Assembly: GCA_003650625.1 (NCBI GenBank)
Contig: QMQW01000010.1
Location: 1-9,536, forward strand
DNA: 9,536 nucleotides
Origin: Thermoproteota archaeon
GTDB taxonomy: Archaea; Thermoproteota; Methanomethylicia; Culexarchaeales; Culexmicrobiaceae
Reading direction: 5' to 3'
The notes beneath the pieces were generated by a model. That model saw only the letters and a program-made list of their open reading frames with translations, ran no database searches and was not told the origin of the DNA. The position numbers and the translations under genes were made by a program. Below are positions 6,635-9,536 of this stretch, one piece after another. Within the stretch, counting starts at the first letter, position 1; each line of letters opens with the position of its first letter.

Positions 6635-7088
6635 TTTTGATGAATTTCTTAAAAGTCCATTTGACAGCTCCTTGAATTCTCCTAATTTCCCTCGTTCCTG
6701 AAACGTTTTTAACTATAACTTTACGTAGTACTCCATTCTCCTCATCTATCTCGTAGTCTGCTAGAGGATTCTCCTTTTTAATGCCATCCAACACTTTTCT
6801 GACGAAGAACTGCTTAAACTCCCTTGATGCAGTGTTTATTGAGACGTTTTCTTCAGGAAGTATTATCAAGTTTTGGTTATCGCTGTAGATTTTGGCTAAT
6901 GGATTTCCCAAGTCATCTTTGATTTCAACTAAAAGTTTAGCTTTCTCTTCGGGTTTCTCCTCAACTTTAACTGATTTTTCAAGGAGCTTTAGGCAGAGCT
7001 TCCAAGCTTCTAATTCTCTATTTAATTCATTTATTTTTTCTTCAATTAACTTTCTAATTCTTTCTAATTCTCTTTCTTTCTCAGCCAC
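6624..7088 (-). CDS. Coiled-coil protein of unknown function, 154 residues
   Basis: I do not recognise a named family. Residues 3-40 form a highly charged helix with leucine/isoleucine heptads (ELERIRKLIEEKINEL, then LEAWKLCLKLLEKSV), typical of a dimerising coiled coil. After an acidic/lysine linker (41-50), a compact alpha/beta region follows. It starts with a strand-turn-strand (LLVEIKDDLGNPLAKIYSD) and later has INTASREFKQFFVRKVLDGI (84-103). The basic C-terminus (REIRRIQGAVKWTFKKFIKTRL within 133-154) could contact nucleic acid. There is no catalytic motif, signal peptide or membrane span. The start is GTG at 7088, supported by AGGTGGA a few bases upstream on the minus strand; there is no competing ATG. 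Its 3' end overlaps endA by 11 nt. Codon use matches the neighbours, so the gene is probably real. Confidence 0.82.
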   Translation of the reverse strand: MAEKERELERIRKLIEEKINELNRELEAWKLCLKLLEKSVKVEEKPEEKAKLLVEIKDDLGNPLAKIYSDNQNLIILPEENVSINTASREFKQFFVRKVLDGIKKENPLADYEIDEENGVLRKVIVKNVSGTREIRRIQGAVKWTFKKFIKTRL

Positions 7089-7143
7089 AATTCCACCTTG
7101 CGCTTTGCTTGGCTGAATTCGCTTTTACATTTCGCTTTCTTCC

Positions 7144-7153
7144 CTAATAAATC
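7144..7153 (-). promoter_or_regulatory. Possible TATA box for the coiled-coil protein gene
   Basis: On the minus strand this reads GATTTATTAG. It is centred about 60 bp upstream of the GTG at 7088, which would put the start of transcription near 7121 and leave a leader of about 33 nt carrying the AGGTGGA ribosome binding site. It is the best AT-rich box within reach but not a strong one. Confidence 0.33.
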
Positions 7154-7205
7154 CTTCAACCATTGTTGCTGACATCGTGGCGGGCGCTTGATATCTTGGA
7201 AGCCG

Positions 7206-7233
7206 CTTTCGAAAGTCGTTATAACGAGCTTTC
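7206..7233. repeat. Cluster of overlapping palindromes upstream of the PadR gene
   Basis: CTTTCGAAAG at 7206-7215 and CGTTATAACG at 7217-7226 are two perfect 10-bp palindromes separated by one base. The GAAAG that ends the first pairs again with CTTTC at 7229-7233, enclosing the second almost symmetrically. The cluster ends about 28 bp before the TATA box of the PadR gene and lies about 120 bp before the coiled-coil gene. The form suggests a dimeric regulator site. No matching copy was noticed elsewhere in the window. Confidence 0.42.
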
Positions 7234-7254
7234 TTGAAGGGCTTGTGGTGCTAT

Positions 7255-7270
7255 GTAAAGTATAAATATA
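7255..7270 (+). promoter_or_regulatory. BRE/TATA promoter of the PadR-type regulator gene
   Basis: GTAAAG followed by TATAAATATA is a good archaeal BRE/TATA pair. With the usual spacing of about 26 bp, transcription would start near 7291, giving a leader of about 14 nt that begins with GGAG and leads to the ATG at 7305. Confidence 0.6.
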
Positions 7271-7272
7271 TT

Positions 7273-7297
7273 TCGCTCCGTAGATATTGTGGAGCGA
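7273..7297. promoter_or_regulatory. Inverted repeat between TATA box and start codon, candidate PadR operator
   Basis: TCGCTCC at 7273-7279 and GGAGCGA at 7291-7297 are perfect 7-bp inverted arms separated by 11 bp, with arm centres 18 bp apart. The element begins just after the TATA box and covers the predicted start of transcription, a position where a bound dimer would block RNA polymerase. PadR-family repressors are winged-helix dimers and commonly control their own promoters, so autoregulation is the natural inference. The right arm also supplies the GGAG that may act as ribosome binding site. Confidence 0.52.
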
Positions 7298-7304
7298 CGA
7301 CTAA

Positions 7305-7610
7305 ATGGCCTATGAAAGGCTCGTGAAGAAGCTAACTAAGGAAAACTTGTGGCTATATGTCATAAGGGTATTGAAGAATAAGCCGATGTACGGGTATGAG
7401 GTTAAGAAGGCTATAAAGGAGAAGTTTAAGTTTTCGCCATCAACCGTGACTGTTTATGCTGTGCTGTACAAGTTGTCTAAGGAAGGATTGATAAAGAAGG
7501 TTAAGAGGAACGGCGACACTTACTACTCTTTAACTGAAAAGGGTGTTGAGGCTTTTGAAAAGGCGAAGTTATTCATAAACACGATTAGGGAAGAGTTATT
7601 TGAAGATTAG
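7305..7610 (+). CDS. PadR-family winged-helix transcriptional regulator
   Basis: A 101-residue DNA-binding regulator of the short PadR type. The fold is readable: helix 1 around 14-25 (LWLYVIRVLKNK), the PMYGYEV signature at 27-33, the recognition helix in SPSTVTVYAVLYKLSKEGLI (44-63), then a beta wing (KKVKRNGDTYYSLTEKG, 64-80) and a C-terminal helix (81-99) long enough for dimerisation. PadR proteins usually repress and often respond to small aromatic or drug-like compounds; no ligand can be read here. An in-frame TAA sits directly before the ATG, fixing the start. A palindrome lies in its own promoter. No transporter or enzyme gene is adjacent in the same unit: Alba follows after 96 bp with its own promoter, so the targets besides itself are unclear. 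Confidence 0.92.
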   Translation: MAYERLVKKLTKENLWLYVIRVLKNKPMYGYEVKKAIKEKFKFSPSTVTVYAVLYKLSKEGLIKKVKRNGDTYYSLTEKGVEAFEKAKLFINTIREELFED

Positions 7611-7662
7611 ATAAAATTCTCATTTACACTTGTAGTAAGACTTAAATCCTTGATCATCACTC

Positions 7663-7672
7663 ACTTAAATAC
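7663..7672 (+). promoter_or_regulatory. TATA-like element of the alba gene
   Basis: ACTTAAATAC is centred about 27 bp upstream of 7694, predicting a leader of roughly 13 nt that keeps the GGAGG ribosome binding site (7695-7699) before the GTG at 7707. The same octamer ACTTAAAT occurs 23 bp upstream (7640-7647), so a second start or a tandem promoter is possible. Confidence 0.45.
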
Positions 7673-7706
7673 GACTTCATCGCACGAGTAGGTCGGAGGG
7701 TTGTAA

Positions 7707-8000
7707 GTGGCTTCAGCGCAAAGTCAGACAGGAAATGTAGTGTTGGTAGGTAAAAAGGGAACAATGAACTACGTGCTAGCAGCAATTATACAGTTCAATC
7801 AAGGAGCCAATGAAGTAGTTATCAAAGCTAGGGGCAGAGCCATAAGCAAGGCTGTTGATGTAGCTGAAATTGTGAAGACGCGTTTCTTGCCAGACCAAGT
7901 GGAGGTTAAAAGCGTAAATATTGGCACTGAGCTAGTGGGAAGTGGCGATCAAGCGCGCAACGTTTCAACGATCGAAATAGTGCTAGCGCGAAAGAGCTAA
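7707..8000 (+). CDS. alba: DNA/RNA-binding protein Alba
   Basis: A small abundant archaeal chromatin protein that coats and bridges DNA and also binds RNA. At 97 residues it has the standard length. Signatures are [16 protein letters not shown] (11-26) with the paired lysines K16/K17 that contact DNA (K16 is the acetylation site in Sulfolobus Alba), [13 protein letters not shown] (39-51) with the nucleic-acid-contacting RGR, and TRFLPD with F60, the residue used for dimer-dimer stacking in Sso10b. The usual Pro after the lysine pair is Gly18 here, and the hairpin region (76-85, [10 protein letters not shown]) keeps the expected length. The start is GTG, with GGAGG at 7695-7699 at good spacing. 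It is probably monocistronic: it has its own promoter and a T-rich tract follows. Confidence 0.97.
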   Translation: MASAQSQTGNVVLVGKKGTMNYVLAAIIQFNQGANEVVIKARGRAISKAVDVAEIVKTRFLPDQVEVKSVNIGTELVGSGDQARNVSTIEIVLARKS

Positions 8001-8013
8001 GCGAAACTTCAGT

Positions 8014-8029
8014 GTTTCTTCTTCTTTTT
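8014..8029 (+). terminator. T-rich intrinsic terminator after alba
   Basis: A pyrimidine tract TTTCTTCTTCTTTTT begins 14 bp after the alba stop, and a second short TTTT follows at 8035-8039. Archaeal RNA polymerase terminates at such U-rich tracts without needing a hairpin, and highly expressed genes such as alba often have them. Confidence 0.5.
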
Positions 8030-8056
8030 ACATGCTTTTACGCGGCTTTCCAGACC

Positions 8057-8067
8057 TAAAAATTTAA
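8057..8067 (+). promoter_or_regulatory. TATA-like element of the aminotransferase gene
   Basis: TAAAAATTTAA is the only strong AT-rich box in the gap. Standard spacing puts the transcript start near 8088, leaving a leader of about 26 nt with AGGGGTG (8100-8106) seven bases before the ATG at 8114. Confidence 0.5.
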
Positions 8068-8113
8068 GTTTGATTGTCATGTAATTCTTACCGTCATTGA
8101 GGGGTGCTAGTGC

Positions 8114-9286
8114 ATGAGGGGTTTTTCAAGTAGGATTAAGCGGTTAAAGCCTTCTCCCACACTAAGCATAGCTGAGAAGGCGCGGCAACTTGAAGCTCGT
8201 GGAGAAAAGATTATTAGGCTTGACATTGGCGAACCGGTTTTCGAAACTCCGGAGCACATTAGGAAGGCGGCTATTGAAGCGCTTGAAAGAGGCTATACTC
8301 ACTACACTCCATCTCGCGGTATTCCTGAGTTGAGGGAGGCTATTGCAGACTATTACCATGAAAGGTTCAAGGTGGATGTTGATGCTAAAAGTGAAGTTAT
8401 AGTTACTCCCGGCTCTAAATTTGCCATTTTCGCAGCAATTCAATCTCTAGTTGACAGCGGAGATGAAGTGATAGTCTTAACGCCAGCATGGCCTACTTAC
8501 TGGTCTTGCGTGGAGCTGGCTGGAGGTAGAGTTGTTGAAGTATCTTGTGGCGATGGTTTTGTTCTTGATGAAGAGAAGTTGAAGAATGCGATCAGCGATA
8601 AGTCGAAGGTTATTCTGGTGAATTCGCCGAATAATCCAACTGGCGGAGTGTTATCTAAAAGGGACTTGAAGGTAATTGCTGACCTAGCTCTAGATCATGA
8701 CTTGTACATTATTTCAGATGAAATTTATCGCCTCATTGTTTATGACGAAGTGGAGCCGCATACTATGCTCTCATTTTCTGAGGTTCGGGATAGATTGATA
8801 GTTGTTGATGGCTTTTCTAAGGCTTGGGCCATGACTGGGTGGAGGCTTGGATTCACCATTGCGCCTAAAAGCGTAATTGACTGCATCAATAAAGTGCAGC
8901 AAAACGCTACAACTTGCCCAACAGCTTTTGTGCAGTATGCTGGCGTTGCTGCATTAAAGGGTGATCAAAGCTGTGTTCTCGAAATGGTTAAGAAGTATGA
9001 TGAGAGGCGCAGGTTCCTGGTTGAAGCTTTAAACTCTATTGAGGGTGTTAGATGCACTGCTCCCAAGGGTGCTTTCTACGCTTTTCCTGAAATGTCCGCT
9101 TTGGGAATGAGCTCGGTGGAGTTGGCTAGTGAGCTGCTAGCTAAAGCTGGTGTTTGCACTGTTCCTGGAAGCGTGTTTGGCGCTGGAGGAGAGCATCATT
9201 TAAGGATTTGCTTTGCCTCATCCATTGATCAGATAAGGGAGGGAGCTAATAGAATTAGGAGGTTCGTTGAGGAGGTTATGGGCTGA
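8114..9286 (+). CDS. aspC: Class I PLP-dependent aminotransferase, probably aspartate aminotransferase
   Basis: Transfers an amino group between an amino acid and a 2-oxo acid, typically aspartate and 2-oxoglutarate, using pyridoxal phosphate. At 390 residues it has the normal subgroup I-gamma length. Visible landmarks: LDIGEP (36-41) and YTHYTPSRGIPELR (61-74) at the N-terminus, TPGSK (98-102), the ring-stacking segment PAWPTYW (124-130), NSPNNPTGG (170-178) with Asn174, SDEIYR (201-206) with Asp202 and Tyr205, the Schiff-base lysine K236 in GFSKAWAMTGWR with Arg244 binding phosphate, and Arg364 in HHLRICF binding the substrate carboxylate. All catalytic residues are intact. Related archaeal enzymes accept aromatic, branched or alanine substrates too, so the exact specificity and the symbol are tentative. 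AGGGGTG precedes the ATG. The end overlaps the convergent gene by 11 nt. Confidence 0.93.
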   Translation: MRGFSSRIKRLKPSPTLSIAEKARQLEARGEKIIRLDIGEPVFETPEHIRKAAIEALERGYTHYTPSRGIPELREAIADYYHERFKVDVDAKSEVIVTPGSKFAIFAAIQSLVDSGDEVIVLTPAWPTYWSCVELAGGRVVEVSCGDGFVLDEEKLKNAISDKSKVILVNSPNNPTGGVLSKRDLKVIADLALDHDLYIISDEIYRLIVYDEVEPHTMLSFSEVRDRLIVVDGFSKAWAMTGWRLGFTIAPKSVIDCINKVQQNATTCPTAFVQYAGVAALKGDQSCVLEMVKKYDERRRFLVEALNSIEGVRCTAPKGAFYAFPEMSALGMSSVELASELLAKAGVCTVPGSVFGAGGEHHLRICFASSIDQIREGANRIRRFVEEVMG

Positions 9287-9533
9287 CGAACTCTACCCCC
9301 AGGTTTTTAGCTAGCTCCTCAATAACCTCTCTTACTTTGCAGAAAACTATTGTTTGGTGGTTTCCAAGAGCTTTTTCCATGAATTTTTCAACTGGTACGC
9401 TGAGTTTTACTTCGACTTGGGTTCTGCACATGCTTGGATTTTTCATGGACGATTGCAGGATTTCTCCTTCGATAGCCATTAATTGACTTAAATCCTTACT
9501 TAGGGATAGCAAAGTTACGTCTTGTCTGCTCAT
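9276..9533 (-). CDS. Small protein of unknown function at the right edge
   Basis: Reads 85 residues from ATG 9533 to TAA at 9278-9276; I do not recognise the family. The N-terminal third (VTLLSLSKDLSQLMAIEGEI) and middle (TQVEVKLSVPVEKFMEKALG) look like alternating strands and helices. The C-terminal third (FCKVREVIEELAKNLGVEFV) looks like an amphipathic helix ending in a strand. This would suit a compact alpha/beta domain. No signal, membrane span or metal motif is seen. Only three bases lie beyond the ATG, so the frame may extend upstream outside the window and the true start, ribosome binding site and promoter cannot be judged. Its last 11 nt overlap the aminotransferase stop, in keeping with the other convergent pairs here, and codon use is similar to the neighbours. 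Confidence 0.6.
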   Translation of the reverse strand: MSRQDVTLLSLSKDLSQLMAIEGEILQSSMKNPSMCRTQVEVKLSVPVEKFMEKALGNHQTIVFCKVREVIEELAKNLGVEFVSP

Positions 9534-9536
9534 GGG

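Noticed and set aside
6892..7116. Plus-strand frame of 74 codons opposite the coiled-coil gene
   Set aside because: Ser/Phe-rich product is the antisense image of the Glu/Lys/Leu heptads; no ribosome binding site.
7089..7304. Possible tRNA or box C/D RNA in the longest intergenic gap
   Set aside because: No cloverleaf, T-loop consensus or paired C and D boxes were found by eye; the palindromes are better explained as protein-binding sites.
7639..7651. 13-base match GACTTAAATCCTT at 7639 and 9485
   Set aside because: About one such match is expected by chance in a window this size; the second copy lies inside a coding region and there is no shared context.
8032..8067. 11-codon frame from ATG 8032 after alba
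   Set aside because: Too short, no ribosome binding site, and it runs into the aminotransferase TATA box.
8162..8443. Minus-strand frame of 93 codons inside the aminotransferase gene
   Set aside because: Opposite conserved aminotransferase sequence; no independent signals.
1..9536. CRISPR array, insertion sequence, toxin-antitoxin or defence locus
   Set aside because: No spaced direct repeats, transposase, terminal inverted repeats or recognisable defence domain on either strand; composition is even across the window.

Overview
The window is archaeal chromosomal DNA. The evidence is an Alba chromatin protein (7707-8000), an archaeal/eukaryal-type glycyl-tRNA synthetase with a zinc-binding insert (1082-2818), an EndA-type tRNA-splicing endonuclease (6074-6634), BRE/TATA-like promoters close to start codons, and GGTG/GGAG-type ribosome binding sites. 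Arginine is coded mostly by AGG/AGA, coding strands are purine-rich, TTG and GTG starts are frequent, and proteins are rich in Lys, Glu and Arg. This suggests a thermophilic or thermophile-derived archaeon, perhaps of the TACK group, but the phylum cannot be fixed from this stretch. No tRNA, rRNA, CRISPR array, transposon or phage gene was seen, and gene density is very high.

Layout. 1-656 (-): 5' part of an agmatinase-like ureohydrolase running off the left edge. 679-711: compact divergent promoter. 711-2818 (+): small unrecognised protein followed by glyS. 2766-2987 (-): small DUF2098-like SH3-type protein overlapping the end of glyS. 3028-4934 (+): two-gene unit of a 95-residue protein with an internal repeat (probable double-psi beta barrel) and a radical SAM enzyme with a B12-binding-like N-terminus, an unusual cysteine layout and a TRAM-like C-terminus. 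4931-5998 (-): multi-spanning UPF0104/flippase-like membrane protein. 6074-6634 (+): EndA. 6624-7088 (-): coiled-coil protein of unknown function. 7089-7304: the longest intergenic stretch (216 bp), with several palindromes and the promoter of a PadR-type regulator (7305-7610, +). 7707-8000 (+): Alba. 8114-9286 (+): class I aminotransferase, probably aspartate-type. 9276-9533 (-): small unrecognised protein near the right edge.

How the genes relate. Several products belong to RNA and translation or chromatin housekeeping (GlyRS, EndA, Alba, and probably the TRAM-bearing radical SAM enzyme). Two are nitrogen/amino-acid enzymes (agmatinase, aminotransferase). Strand alternates often and transcription units are short, so this is a mosaic of small housekeeping units rather than one pathway. 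All four convergent gene pairs overlap at their 3' ends, by 53, 4, 11 and 11 nt.

I found no defence, mobile or secretion system. The item most worth a closer look is the radical SAM enzyme. Its presumed cluster cysteines are split by an insert of about 40 residues carrying four more cysteines, and it sits in a likely operon with the small barrel protein. Next is the palindrome-rich region in front of the PadR gene, which looks like an autoregulatory operator.
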